Source of the DNA: Oscillatoriales cyanobacterium
GTDB lineage: Bacteria; Cyanobacteriota; Cyanobacteriia; Cyanobacteriales; Microcoleaceae
Direction of reading: 5' to 3'
Length of the DNA stretch: 64,000 bases
NCBI GenBank assembly: GCA_004293365.1
Contig: RDYN01000058.1
Location: 1-64,000, forward strand
How positions within the stretch are numbered: the stretch's first letter is position 1; every line of letters starts with the position of its first letter. A program made the translations under genes and the position numbers. This document shows, one piece after another, positions 50,496 through 59,843 of this stretch. The notes beneath the pieces were generated by a model, which was not told the DNA's origin, made no database searches, and saw nothing but the letters and a program-made list of their open reading frames with translations.

Positions 50496-51467
50496 TCACA
50501 ACTCGCGTTTCAACAATTCCCGCACAGCCGCAAAAGCCCTCCCCCGACACTTTTCGGGCAGCAGCGACAATCCCAAACCCGCCCACATTTTCGCCTCAGA
50601 AACCGACTTTCCAGCTCGCACCATCCGCCGCCCTTTTGCCGTTTCACCCACCTCAATCAACCGCAAACCAAGCGCTAATTGAGTTTCTGCAATCCTCTTG
50701 AGCCTGACTGTTTCCAACTTCTCGGACTCAAATTCGTAGCTGGTCAAATAGCGCAATTTATCGCTTAAATAGGGAATTGCCCGATCGCATCCTTGCTGTC
50801 CTGGATGAAATCGATACTCCATCAACAGCTCGGGCAAGTAATAGCACTTTTTGCCCGCAATTGCAAGTCTTACGAACAAATCGTTATCTTCGCAATTTTG
50901 CCAATTCGGCCGCAGAAATCCGACTGTTTCCAGCGCGCGGCGTCGAAACAAAGTTGCGCCTATTTGCAAACTTTGTCTCAGAAAAACTGTAGCAAGTAAA
51001 TCTTCAATCATTCCAGACGACAACTCAGTGCGGCCCCACCGCTGCGAATTCAGTTGTGTCTGGTTTTCGTCAATGTTGTTGTTGATATCAATGACCCAAT
51101 GGTCGGTACTAACAAAATCAATGCTGGGGTTTTTATCTAAAATAGCAGATGTCCGCTCTAGAAATTGCGCGCTGAGGCGATCGTCATCGTCAAACTTGAT
51201 AAAATATTCGCCCCTAGCCGCTGCAAAGCCCGATCGCATATTATTGCTTTTACCGATATTCTGCGGGTGGCGAATGTAGCGAATCGGGCGATCGACAAAT
51301 TCCGACATCAACAGCGCAGTCGTGTCCGTCGAACCGTCATCGCAGACAATTAATTCAAAATCTGTATAAGTTTGATCTAGCACGCTGGCGATCGCACTAG
51401 CCAGCAAATTCACTCGATTGCAAGTAGGAATGCAAACACTAATTTTCGGCACTACGACTATTTTCAA
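50496..51467 (-). CDS. Family 2 glycosyltransferase
   Basis: A cytoplasmic GT-A enzyme of 323 residues. The N-terminal domain carries PKISVCIPTCNRVNLLASAI, DFELIVCDDGSTD (nucleotide-binding) and GEYFIKFDDDDRLSAQFLER (DxD metal site), and SLQIGATLFRRRAL plus NCEDNDLFVRLA (acceptor-side ED motif). The C-terminal 90 residues are helical. It probably acts in polysaccharide or glycan synthesis together with the GT4 enzyme at 52126 and perhaps the TPR protein between them, although the strands differ. Donor and acceptor are unknown. Confidence 0.9.
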   Translation of the reverse strand: MKIVVVPKISVCIPTCNRVNLLASAIASVLDQTYTDFELIVCDDGSTDTTALLMSEFVDRPIRYIRHPQNIGKSNNMRSGFAAARGEYFIKFDDDDRLSAQFLERTSAILDKNPSIDFVSTDHWVIDINNNIDENQTQLNSQRWGRTELSSGMIEDLLATVFLRQSLQIGATLFRRRALETVGFLRPNWQNCEDNDLFVRLAIAGKKCYYLPELLMEYRFHPGQQGCDRAIPYLSDKLRYLTSYEFESEKLETVRLKRIAETQLALGLRLIEVGETAKGRRMVRAGKSVSEAKMWAGLGLSLLPEKCRGRAFAAVRELLKREL

Positions 51468-51578
51468 TTTTAGATTGTGGAAAAAATTCGCACTTCAGTC
51501 CAGGGAAAGAAACCACCAATGCCCAATGCCCTGTTTGGCCAATGCCCTGTTTGGCCAATGCCCTATGCGCTATGTATT

Positions 51579-52049
51579 TTAATTTAAACGAGCCGTACAT
51601 TCAAGAATTAACCTTTGATTCACCAAAGCAAAAGGTTGAATTTCCAAAGCGCGGCGAAAAGCTCGAATAGCACTTCTGTATTCTCCCAGAGCAGCGTAGC
51701 ACAAACCCAGACCGTGCAATGCCCCAAAATGCACCGGATTCAGTTGGAGAACTGTTTCGCAATCTTGGATCGACCTTTTATAATTTCCTTGGGTATAGTG
51801 AAGTACGGCCCGCCGGTTCCAAGCTTCAGCAAAATCCGGCGCTTCCGCAATCAGTTTTGTCAGCAAATCCAAAGCGTGCCGAACATCTCCTGCATCTAGC
51901 GAAACTTGCGATCGCCTGAGAACTTGCATCCCGTACTCACCCTTTTGGTTAAACCAAGTGCGCCAGAGTTCTGTAGTAGCCCGATCGCGCACGCTTTCGT
52001 CAGACTTTTTCAAGTCTTCGAGCAGCGCCTTAACAGATAATTCGTCCAT
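51579..52049 (-). CDS. Tetratricopeptide-repeat protein
   Basis: A 156-residue protein with two to three TPR units: DAGDVRHALDLLTKLIAEAP, DFAEAWNRRAVLHYTQGNYK, RSIQDCETVLQLNPVHFGAL, HGLGLCYAALGEYRSAIRAF. The first 45 residues are helical and basic. I start at MDELSVKALLEDLKK (52049) because the preceding 12 residues are not TPR-like and the ATG has a purine-rich stretch before it. TPRs mediate protein contacts, and no enzyme domain is attached. It is divergent from the GT4 gene with 76 bp between the starts. Confidence 0.85.
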   Translation of the reverse strand: MDELSVKALLEDLKKSDESVRDRATTELWRTWFNQKGEYGMQVLRRSQVSLDAGDVRHALDLLTKLIAEAPDFAEAWNRRAVLHYTQGNYKRSIQDCETVLQLNPVHFGALHGLGLCYAALGEYRSAIRAFRRALEIQPFALVNQRLILECTARLN

Positions 52050-52125
52050 AGGTGGGAAGATTGTTAAAAAAGTTTTATCAATCAATTTTATCGCGACAGC
52101 GGCAACTTTATTTATTCAACATCCC

Positions 52126-53367
52126 ATGCAAATTTTAATGCTTTCCTCGACTTTTCCCTATCCGCCAAGCCGCGGAGGAACTCAGGTAAGGACATTTAAT
52201 TTGTTGCAATACTTGAGCCGGCGGCATGATGTAATTCTCGGTACTGTGCGATCGCCCGATGTCACCGATGCACAAATCGACGCATTGCGAGGGCAAGTCA
52301 CAGAATTGGCAGTTTTTGAGACTCCTGGGACAGTTTCAACCGGGATAACTGGAAAAATCCGGCGTTTTAGTCAATTTTTATTGTCCGGGACGCCTCCGAA
52401 CGTACTCTCCAGCTACTCTCAAGCAATGCAAAATTGGGCAGACAATTTAGTCATAGCAGGCAAATGCGATGCTGTTACCTGCGAACACAGCGTTAACGAG
52501 ATTTACGTGCGTCCAGAATGGCGGCAAAAACTGCTAACAGTTGCAAACATTCACAGTTCCGTTTGGGGAACTTGCAGGGAAATGTTAGCTACCGGGACTT
52601 CCCAAAACCCTCTGCGCGATCGACTAAATTTACCGCTACTCGCCCGCTACGAAAAACGCTACTGTACCAAATTCTCCCGCATTGTCGCCACCACATCCAC
52701 AGATAAGCAGCAACTCCTAGAATTGCTGTCCTCGGAGGGCCTCGGAGGGAAAGCAGATTTTTTTGTACCTCCCATTGATGTGATTCCTAACGGCGTGGAT
52801 TTGGCAGAATTTCCCTATCGCGCGATCGATCCAGGAGGACACACCTTAATCTTTGCAGGCGCCATGAACAATTTGCCCAATATAGACGCGGCCAGGTTTC
52901 TCAGTTTGCAGGTACTCCCAAAGTTGCAGCAGCGGTATCCCGATGCTACCCTCACCCTAGTCGGTACCTCGCCAGTCCCCGAAGTCCTCGCCTTGGGGAA
53001 ACTTCCGGGAATTCAAGTAGTAGGCAGGGTGCAAAGGGTGGCAGAATATTTGCATCAGGCTGCTGTTTGTGTGGTGCCCATGCGGATTGGTTTTGGGATT
53101 AAAAATAAAACTTTGGAGGCGATGGCTGCGGGAACGCCTGTAGTTGCTAGCGATCGAGGTTTGGAAGGTTTAGCCGCCGGTGGCGGGCTTTCCCCGACAA
53201 GGGCCTTGCGGGCAAACGAAGTTCAGGAGTATGTTGAGGCGATTACCAGTTTGTTTGAAAATTATCAGTTAAGACAGGAACTGTCTCTGAGGGCGCGATC
53301 GCTCGTGGAAAGCCAATATACCTGGGATATCATAGGTCGGCAGTACGATCGGCTATTCCAATTTTAA
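52126..53367 (+). CDS. Family 4 glycosyltransferase
   Basis: A GT-B enzyme of 413 residues. The start at 52126 (MQILMLSSTFPYPPSRGGTQ) puts the donor-fold's first strand and Gly-rich loop at the N-terminus, as in the family; a longer frame would overlap the divergent TPR gene. Key parts: VIPNGVDLAEFPY, HTLIFAGAMNNLPNIDAARF, TLVGTSPVPEVL, VGRVQRVAEYLHQAAVCVVP and GIKNKTLEAMAAGTPVVASD (E-x7-E-like donor site). The relation to PEP-CTERM-associated sugar transferases is suggested by the N-terminal wording but is not certain. It is followed closely (38 bp) by a membrane protein gene. Confidence 0.9.
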   Translation: MQILMLSSTFPYPPSRGGTQVRTFNLLQYLSRRHDVILGTVRSPDVTDAQIDALRGQVTELAVFETPGTVSTGITGKIRRFSQFLLSGTPPNVLSSYSQAMQNWADNLVIAGKCDAVTCEHSVNEIYVRPEWRQKLLTVANIHSSVWGTCREMLATGTSQNPLRDRLNLPLLARYEKRYCTKFSRIVATTSTDKQQLLELLSSEGLGGKADFFVPPIDVIPNGVDLAEFPYRAIDPGGHTLIFAGAMNNLPNIDAARFLSLQVLPKLQQRYPDATLTLVGTSPVPEVLALGKLPGIQVVGRVQRVAEYLHQAAVCVVPMRIGFGIKNKTLEAMAAGTPVVASDRGLEGLAAGGGLSPTRALRANEVQEYVEAITSLFENYQLRQELSLRARSLVESQYTWDIIGRQYDRLFQF

Positions 53368-53405
53368 ACTCTAAATTCTAAAATCTAAATTCTAAAATTT
53401 CGACG

Positions 53406-55325
53406 ATGGAACACAAAATAAACTCCTCAAAAAATCGACCCAAACCCCCAGAAAATCCCAAAGTTGCTCCTCCTCCCACAAGACGCCGCCGCCAAAACCG
53501 ACGCGCCAAAAAACTTCAAGAGTCCCAGCTTCCCATACCCGGTGCCCCAACTCCCGCCAGATATCCCTGGAAAAGACTCGTAGCTAATTTGACAGCCCTC
53601 AGCGTCTTGTGCGGCTGTGCAGCTTTGATGGGAGGCGGCGCTTGGCTGAGTTACCAGCTAATTGTCGATCCCAACGGCAACAGATTGATCTCTCAGTTTG
53701 TACCTGGATGGTCGCGCTTGCCTACAGGTAGCAGAGATACCATCCAAACTCTCGATCAAATCAAAGCCAGCATCCGCAAATTGGGATTCATCACCGGCGA
53801 ACCCCTGCCGCTTCCTGTTGAGAAATCCGCAGATAATTCTATTTCCGATTTGCTGTTGCCGGTGATGGTAGAAAGAACAGTTAATGCTTCTACAGTTTGC
53901 AAAAATCCTTGCCGTCAAATTGTCGAACTTCGCGTGTACAAGCGGGTGCAACTTCCCGATCGCGATTCCGATACCGTACAGTATTTTCAGCTAGCCAGTT
54001 CAGTCAATATAGAAGGCCCGGCGGAATCTTTTGTCATTGCTTCTTTGGATGACTCTGAGTCCAACAATCAAGCCTCAAATCAGTCGCTACCGCTGACAGA
54101 ACTCCGCCGCTTTGACGGCAAGCCCCCCGAATTGGGCATTTGGTTTAATGTCAGCGGTAAACTCGTGCGGGGCGACAAGAAAATTCCCTACGGACAAGTC
54201 GTTCGCTACAACCCCAGTCAAAATCATTTAATCTCGCTGTTGGATTGGGCGAGTGCAGGTGGACAAGCGCCGAATTGGCAGCAAATTGTTAAGGGGCAAA
54301 ACCCCCAGTTGGCGATCGACCAAACAATTGGTTTAGAACCGCAATTTACCATTTATCAAATTGGCCCGCGCAAATTTCTGCCGAACCCAGTTCAATTAAC
54401 CGCGATTTCCTTAGAAGAATTTGCCTTCAATGACCAGACTTATAAAAATGGGCTGCGGCTGGCAAAAAGCGGACTTTGGTCTCCGGGATTAAATGTCATG
54501 CGATCGGCTAAAGCCAAAGCCGGTCAGAATTGGCCCGCAGTCGCCCAAGCTCAACTAGAGACGATCGAATTTCATGCTAAAATTACCCGTGCTCAGGCGA
54601 TCGCATCTTGGGCCAGTCCCAGCCAACAAGTGCTCGCACAATTAATCGACGGCCGCTGGAGTCAAGCTTTGCAAGTATTTGAAGCCGATCCCAGCAACAC
54701 TCACGAAATTGCCACAACGCTCAAAAATGAAGGCGGACGGATCATGAACCGCGTAGACGCCGCCTTGAGAGTCAACGCCGCTGACGCCGATGTCAAAGCT
54801 TGGGGCACCCTGATTGTAGCCTCACAAGACGGAACTCGCGAAGCGATGAATTGGCTCGACCAGCAACCAGATACTGACAGCGAAACTCGAAGTAGAATTC
54901 GCAATTTGGTCAATAAACTTGAGGAAGCAGTTTCTCAAGCTGAAAATTTAGAAGACCACAAAAGTCAAATTATGGGTTCTGCTACTTTAATTAGCAGTAT
55001 CAATCCCGCTGAGTGGCTGGAACCAGAAGCGAAAAACGAGTTAAAACTGACCGGAGAACAAGTTTGGTATCAGGTACAAGTAGCCAGTTTTTACGACGGA
55101 ACCCGCTGGGTTAATCCCCCCTTTGCAGATGTAGAAGTCCGCTCTTTTCCTGCTACTCAAATCAAGTGGTTGTGGGGGCGCCTGGGCTTGCAGGCTGACC
55201 CCAAGATTAAGATAGAGGTAGCGATGGCTAACGGTCAACAAAGAGTCGCTGTGGGAACCGTGAAAGCAGTGCAGATTCAAGACGGAAATCTGCGGTTGCT
55301 AGCAGCGGTTGACAAGCGATCGTAA
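53406..55325 (+). CDS. Large single-pass membrane protein, function unknown
   Basis: A 639-residue protein with a cytoplasmic, Pro/Arg/Lys-rich N-terminus (KNRPKPPENPKVAPPPTRRR and on to about 60), one transmembrane helix (about 62-85, LTALSVLCGCAALMGGGAWL) and a long outer part. That part has a beta-rich segment (about 100-330) and a helical segment (about 350-530) with ARGlike repeats (LAKSGLWSPGLNVMRSAKAK, WPAVAQAQLETIEFHAKITR). It resembles nothing I can name with certainty; similar proteins seem to be conserved in filamentous cyanobacteria. It may be co-transcribed with the GT4 gene. Confidence 0.7.
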   Translation: MEHKINSSKNRPKPPENPKVAPPPTRRRRQNRRAKKLQESQLPIPGAPTPARYPWKRLVANLTALSVLCGCAALMGGGAWLSYQLIVDPNGNRLISQFVPGWSRLPTGSRDTIQTLDQIKASIRKLGFITGEPLPLPVEKSADNSISDLLLPVMVERTVNASTVCKNPCRQIVELRVYKRVQLPDRDSDTVQYFQLASSVNIEGPAESFVIASLDDSESNNQASNQSLPLTELRRFDGKPPELGIWFNVSGKLVRGDKKIPYGQVVRYNPSQNHLISLLDWASAGGQAPNWQQIVKGQNPQLAIDQTIGLEPQFTIYQIGPRKFLPNPVQLTAISLEEFAFNDQTYKNGLRLAKSGLWSPGLNVMRSAKAKAGQNWPAVAQAQLETIEFHAKITRAQAIASWASPSQQVLAQLIDGRWSQALQVFEADPSNTHEIATTLKNEGGRIMNRVDAALRVNAADADVKAWGTLIVASQDGTREAMNWLDQQPDTDSETRSRIRNLVNKLEEAVSQAENLEDHKSQIMGSATLISSINPAEWLEPEAKNELKLTGEQVWYQVQVASFYDGTRWVNPPFADVEVRSFPATQIKWLWGRLGLQADPKIKIEVAMANGQQRVAVGTVKAVQIQDGNLRLLAAVDKRS

Positions 55326-55377
55326 TCCTGGAAAAACCTTCGGCAGAGGGAAAATTCACGGACGCACTCTTGGCACA

Positions 55378-55443
55378 AAGAAACCTGTTTTTTCACCATT
55401 TCTGCCCGTCGCAACAGAAGTATTTCCGCAAAAAAACCCAGTT
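55378..55443. repeat. AAACCGGGTTT-type palindromic repeat
   Basis: aaagaaacctgttttttcac and aaaaaacccagtttccgg: a degenerate copy of the family. Behind it lies a ccctctccc tandem run (55494-55535). Confidence 0.6.
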
Positions 55444-55611
55444 TCCGGCCACCCGTGCGTTCAAAACAAGGAAGAAGTAAAAAGTTTTCTTCTCCCCCTC
55501 TCCCCCTCTCCCCCTCTTCTCTAGATCTCCCCCTATAGAGATCGGACAACAATGCAGACAACAATTTTGTTAAGTTAATTTACACCACTTGCACACAAAA
55601 AACCCGAGATG

Positions 55612-55758
55612 TTATAATGCGCTCTTTTTCGAGAGTGCTGCAATCATCTGTCGTTTGACCGCTTTAGCCCAAAGCTCAAACTCCAAGCTGTTGATATCGT
55701 TAATTTTCACTTCCTCAACAGGCTGATGTGGGGCTTCTTTCTGTGCTGTAGTCTCCAT
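55612..55758 (-). CDS. Small protein, 48 aa
   Basis: ATG at 55758, preceded by gaggaaaaaaa (good ribosome site), encodes METTAQKEAPHQPVEEVKIN, DINSLEFELWAKAVKRQMIA, ALSKKSAL. An acidic, proline-containing N-terminus is followed by an amphipathic basic helix. There are no cysteines, no double-Gly site and no membrane segment. The upstream region is AT-rich. It has the look of a leader-like or regulatory small protein; no function is known to me. Confidence 0.65.
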   Translation of the reverse strand: METTAQKEAPHQPVEEVKINDINSLEFELWAKAVKRQMIAALSKKSAL

Positions 55759-56485
55759 TGTTTTTTTCCTCGTTCAAAAAAAGTTATTAGTCGATCGTAA
55801 TCAGTCAGCATCATACCTCTATTTTATGTAGTAATTGCTGCCATTAGTTATACTAAATACATAGAATTTAACGATTAGATGCAGTAAATACATCTTGATA
55901 ATGCAATTTGTGAATAAAATCTTAAGAATCCTGTAATCCTTGCTATATATAGGTTTTTCCTGACATAAGAATGTAACAAATTACAAATTATGGCAATATC
56001 AAACCAAGATTCATGTTAACAAAGTTTTGTTAAATGAATGTATTAGCATATACAGCAAAAATATATTTAATTCAATTTACAAAGGGCAATAAAGGCGATC
56101 GGCGCATCTCCAAGTCCCGGTCAATATAGCCCTACGGGAACGCAGATCCGCCCCAAAAGCCTCCCGACTGGTCTCCCTCGCTGTCTCCCGCTCCAAAACA
56201 GCCCAATAACGCATATCCGGAGTTTCGCACAAGAATCTTCCGGAACATTCACCAACAGATATGAATCTTAGAAAGTATCACCAGAAAACATTTTTTTCGA
56301 TTAATTCACCAATCGAAAAAACCTGCTCTCTTATCTGCAATTGAGGTAATCAGCTTGGCTTGAACAGCTTTTCATCTCTCAAGAGGAATGCCGTCACATC
56401 CAAGTTTAAAAAACCTTACCTAAATTCAGTTTAAATTTTTTAGGCTGCTTCTAACACACAACTTAACTTATTAAGGAGAACCTCC
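55759..56485. other. Spacer of 727 bp with an unassigned coding remnant
   Basis: The first 300 bp are very AT-rich, presumably the promoter of the 48-aa gene. 56077-56277 contains a coding-like remnant listed separately. 56280-56485 precedes the secreted protein gene; aaggagaacctcc stands directly before its ATG. Confidence 0.55.
56077..56277 (-). pseudogene. Unrecognised coding remnant, about 66 codons
   Basis: On the minus strand an open frame with protein-like composition but no start codon near its beginning reads, in part, CETPDMRYWAVLERETAR, EAFGADLRSRRAILTG and TWRCADRLYCPL, then stops at 56077. The frame begins after a stop with no plausible start, so it may be the 3' end of a decayed gene. 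Family unknown. Confidence 0.4.
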
Positions 56486-57061
56486 ATGAAATTTGTAAAA
56501 CTCTTGCTAGCCACAGTATTAACCACTGCTGCTATCAGCCCCGCCCTTGCTGCTACTCCATCAGTTCAAATATTAGGTGCAAGCTACGGCGGTAGCGGTT
56601 GCCCAGACCGCTCAGCCAGCGTCAGCGTCAGCCCCGACGGTCAAGAACTCAGCATCCTATTTGATAAATTTGTAGCCCAAGGAAATGTCTCATCAGAAAC
56701 CCGGAAAAGCTGCAATTTGAGCATTCCCATCAAAGTACCCCAAGGCTTCCAAATTTCGATCTACGATGCCGATTATCGCGGTTACGTTGCTCCTAAAACC
56801 AGCGGAAACCTCAGAGCAGAATACTTTTTTGCTGGAACCAAGGGCCCCGTTTTTTCTCGCACTTTCAACGGCGAAACGAACTACAACGTTCGAGATAGCC
56901 TAGCCACTGTAGCAGATGTTTGGTCTCGCTGCGGCGACAGTGTAAATATGCGAGTCAATGCTGCGATGACAGCCCGCGGTGCCGGCACAGCAACCGTTGA
57001 CTCCTTCGATTTAGCCCATCGCGGTTTAGTTTATCACGTCAAATATCGCACTTGCCGCTAA
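56486..57061 (+). CDS. Secreted DUF4360-family protein
   Basis: 191 residues with a clean signal peptide (MKFVKLLLATVLTTAAISPALA, cut after about residue 22). The mature domain matches DUF4360: ASYGGSGCPDRSASVSVSPD, GQELSILFDKFVAQ, KSCNLSIPIKVPQGFQISIYDADYRGY (in parts), and a C-terminal LVYHVKYRTCR. Four cysteines (GSGCP, KSCNL, SRCGD, RTCR) can form two disulfides. The domain is found in secreted proteins of fungi and bacteria with unknown role. A strong aaggagaa site precedes the ATG, and a hairpin follows the stop. Confidence 0.9.
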   Translation: MKFVKLLLATVLTTAAISPALAATPSVQILGASYGGSGCPDRSASVSVSPDGQELSILFDKFVAQGNVSSETRKSCNLSIPIKVPQGFQISIYDADYRGYVAPKTSGNLRAEYFFAGTKGPVFSRTFNGETNYNVRDSLATVADVWSRCGDSVNMRVNAAMTARGAGTATVDSFDLAHRGLVYHVKYRTCR

Positions 57062-57085
57062 GCATAACCGCTAAAAAAAACATAA

Positions 57086-57126
57086 CACCGATGGCCCGGT
57101 TTCGTACAGAAATCGGGTCATCGGTG
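57086..57126 (+). terminator. Hairpin after the DUF4360 gene
   Basis: caccgatggcccggttt and aaatcgggtcatcggtg pair over 16 of 17 bases around cgtacag, 25 bp after the stop. The inner cccggttt / aaatcggg resembles the dispersed AAACCGGGTTT family, so it may be a captured repeat used as a terminator. Confidence 0.65.
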
Positions 57127-57208
57127 TGCGAATAATGATAACTACTAAGACTTATATAATTTCCCGAAAAATAGGCTACAATGATGCTTAGGCTTTGAGG
57201 AATATTCG

Positions 57209-57652
57209 ATGAAAGTAAACTACCAAGAAAGAATTGATTTAACAGCCAACGAATTAAAACTACTTCTGTCGCAGCAACGAGCCTTGACTAATCGCTCAAA
57301 AATTCAGGCACTTTATTGGTTAAAGACTGGATACAGCCAAAGCCTTACAGATGTAGCTGAACGTTTAGGTGTACATAGAATTACTGTACATAGATGGTTG
57401 AAACAATATAGTGATGGTGGTCTGCCAGAACTGTTGAAAATACGACAAGCGACTGGTAGACCCCGAATAATTCCCTCAGCAGTAATAGCAGGAATTGCCA
57501 AAAAATTAAGTGAGGATTCCTGTGAGTTTACAACTTACAAAGAAATTGTGGCATGGGTAGAAGACAACTATCAAATATCAGTTAAATATCAAACATTGCA
57601 CAAGCATTTACACTATCGCATGAAAGCAAAATTAAAAGTACCAAAGCATTAG
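57209..57652 (+). mobile_element. IS630-type transposase, N-terminal DNA-binding half only
   Basis: The 147-residue frame carries the winged-helix DNA-binding part of IS630 transposases: LYWLKTGYSQSLTDVAERLG, VHRITVHRWLKQYSDGGLPE, LLKIRQATGRPRIIPSAV and the second HTH VEDNYQISVKYQTLHKHLHY, ending RMKAKLKVPKH. In intact elements the DDE catalytic half follows by a frameshift near LKVPRP. Here about 130 bp with traces (NKKVNDAV) follow, then stops. The element is a fragment and cannot transpose. It could still bind DNA. Confidence 0.78.
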
Positions 57653-58047
57653 AGTAACAAAAAAGTTAATGATGCAGTATACTGAGTTTTTAACAAGCAC
57701 TATACAGCCTAGAATTGAATTCAATCGCTCGGCTATGGCAGCACATAAAACAATAACTGAGTTGTAGGATTTATGATAATTGTGATACTTTTAAATAAAA
57801 ACATTGCACTTATATTGAATGCTTTTTAACAATAACAATAGTATCTCTAACCGGATGGGATTACATTTGATCGGCTTTAGCTACTGTTACATGACCTTTA
57901 AAAATTGATATTAGGTTTGTAGTGAGGACTTTAGTCCGCATAAAAGTCTGAGGACTAAAGTCCTCACTACAAACCTTATTTCTTCTTCCTTCTTCCTTCT
58001 TCCTTCTTCCTTCTTCCTTCTTCCTTCTTCCTTCTTCCTTCTTCCTT
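57653..58047. other. Spacer with transposase traces, a palindrome and a CTTCTTC array
   Basis: 57653-57760 shows residual IS630 coding traces. 57914-57975 is a palindromic repeat (aggtttgtagtgaggactttag ... ctaaagtcctcactacaaacc). 57978-58048 is a tandem array of the heptamer cttcttc. No gene. Confidence 0.7.
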
Positions 58048-59295
58048 CTAAAACACAGTCGCGTCACTTTCAATGTGAATTGGCGGTACTCCACCAGCCC
58101 TCAATTCTGTCGCAATTTTCCGCCCCGCCGCCCAAGTTCCTCCCTGCAAAATCTTCACCAGCGGCAATTCTGTCGCACTCAAATGCAGCTTTTCTCCCAT
58201 AGCTGTGGCAATTTTATCTAAAAGAATCACCGTGAGCGATCGCCATTCTACTACAACTTCCGAACCCGGCAAATACCTCCGTTGAAAAACAGCCGAATCT
58301 TGTGCCCGTAGCAGCCCCATATCCAAACACAAACCGCCGTTACGATACCCCGGCAATCCCGTCAACTCGTCCAATCCGACGACGTACAAACCGAGTTTTT
58401 GTAGCGGTTCCAACAGCGAATAAGTCAACCACTGCGAGAGTTTGTGAAACGGCACAAATTCATCTCCCAGATTTTCTCCTTGCAAAGCCCGATGCCGCCA
58501 AACATCACCTAAATTAACGCCACCAATGACATATCTTCCCGGCTAAATTTCCCCAAAACCTGTCAAAACAGCGCTCAATATTTCAGCACAATCCACAGTT
58601 TTGATTCCAGAAACCCGACTGTCAAGCAAGTATTGTGCCAAATTGCCGGGACGCTGGTTCTCGCTGCCAAACAATAATGGATGTTGGCAAATTGCATTCC
58701 CCAAACGCTGCAACAATTCTAATCTTTCTGTTAAACCAACTAGCGGATTGTCTCGACTTACTTGAAATCCGGCCGCTAAGGTTTCTAATTTTAATTGAGA
58801 AAGTCCGCGAAAATCAGCTTGCCAAGGAAAATCTGGATTGCTGGAAAAAACACCTTGACAAAACATCCGAAAAGTGGCTATTGCTAACCCTTCTGAACGG
58901 CGGTAAATTTGTTCGGTTTCTGCTTCACAATACTGCCAATCTGCGCCAGCACCCGCACCGAGTAAAACGCTGACAATTGCTAAATCAAATTTGATCTTAG
59001 CTTGTTCTATGAGGGAAAATTCTGTTAAAGCTGCATCGAATTGGGTGAGTCGCGGTTGGTTGCCAGCTTCAAAATGCCGCCACTGACTGTGAAACGGAAT
59101 ATTAAAATCGGGATACTGTTGGCGGGTTGTGTCGATTACATAATTTGCTACTTTGTCGAGTTGGGATAAATCGACACAGAAGAAATTGAGTTTATTTTCG
59201 GAGGCTAAGTTAAAAAGCCGATCGCACTTTTGGCGAATCGCAGCCGGCGTTCTCAGATATTCTACAGCCTCTAGCTCAATATTATTCAACTTCAT
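58048..59295 (-). pseudogene. urc4: URC4/urg3-type (DUF1688) uracil catabolism gene with one in-frame stop
   Basis: URC4 belongs to the reductive-independent URC pathway that breaks down uracil via uridine derivatives. One frame covers the whole family length (415 codons): MKLNNIELEAVEYLRTPAAI at the start, FNIPFHSQWRHFEAGNQPRL, VSVLLGAGAGADWQYCEA, RSEGLAIATFRMFCQGVFSS (in the first part), then GFGEI, stop TAG (58543-58545), then PGRYVIGGVNLGDVWRH and the C-terminal half (FVPFHKLSQWLTYSLLEPLQ, GGLCLDMGLLR, VEWRSLTVILLDKIA). The stop replaces the conserved Trp (IWPGR). No frameshift is present. The family's function is not resolved biochemically. Confidence 0.85.
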
Positions 59296-59389
59296 CGAAA
59301 ATTTTGGGTTTGAAAACCCGTGCTAGAAGCACGGCTTTACATTTTGGCTAGGCTTGTGCTGAACTAGCCATATTTCTAGGGAAAGTTCT

Positions 59390-59757
59390 ATGTACCTGAC
59401 TCAAAAAATCAGATGCGCGGACTTGCTACCAAAGAGTTTAACACCTTGCGAGAACTCTGTCGGTTGAGTCAAAACCTTTACGGTGTATGGTTTTATACTG
59501 TCTGAGTGTATTGCTTCCAATCTGGCAAACACCTTCGCTACGAGTGTAACTATTACTACTTCTAGGGAAACGAGAACTATCAACAGTTGAATACTGATAT
59601 AGCTCAACAGAGCTTGAAAGTAGTCGATCGAACTTTTCGGAGTTTCTACGACTCGATAAACCCAGTTAGAGAGGGGAAACTATCAACAAAAAATTCAACT
59701 CCCTCACTATCTCACGAAAGAGGGTTATATCGTGTCCGATCCCTTAACCGTAATTAG
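59390..59757 (+). mobile_element. tnpB: Fossil of an IS200/IS605 TnpB N-terminus
   Basis: ATG at 59390 (MYLTQK) is followed, after one missing A in a run of As, by a frame 59410-59757 reading QMRGLATKEFNTLRELCRLS, QNLYGVWFYTV, stop TGA, VYCFQSGKHLRYE, stop TAG, QLNTDIAQQSLKVVDRTFRS. This is the conserved start of the common cyanobacterial TnpB transposon nuclease. Only about 120 codons remain, without the RuvC-like catalytic domain. A perfect hairpin follows. Confidence 0.8.
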
Positions 59758-59766
59758 ATTTGTTGG

Positions 59767-59815
59767 TAGTGCGTCCTGGTGTCCGCTCTCATGTTGCGGA
59801 CACCAGGACGCACTA
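59767..59815. repeat. Perfect 20-bp inverted repeat
   Basis: tagtgcgtcctggtgtccgc (59767-59786) and gcggacaccaggacgcacta (59796-59815) are exact reverse complements with a 9-base loop. It lies between the TnpB fossil and the converging cyclase gene, and could be a transcription terminator or a MITE-like insert. Confidence 0.85.
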
Positions 59816-59843
59816 CGAACTATCGTAGAAGGGCAGCGGAGTG

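Noticed and set aside
52126-52128. Earlier start for the GT4 gene at 51958
   Set aside because: It would overlap the divergent TPR gene and put 56 unrelated residues before the donor-fold start.
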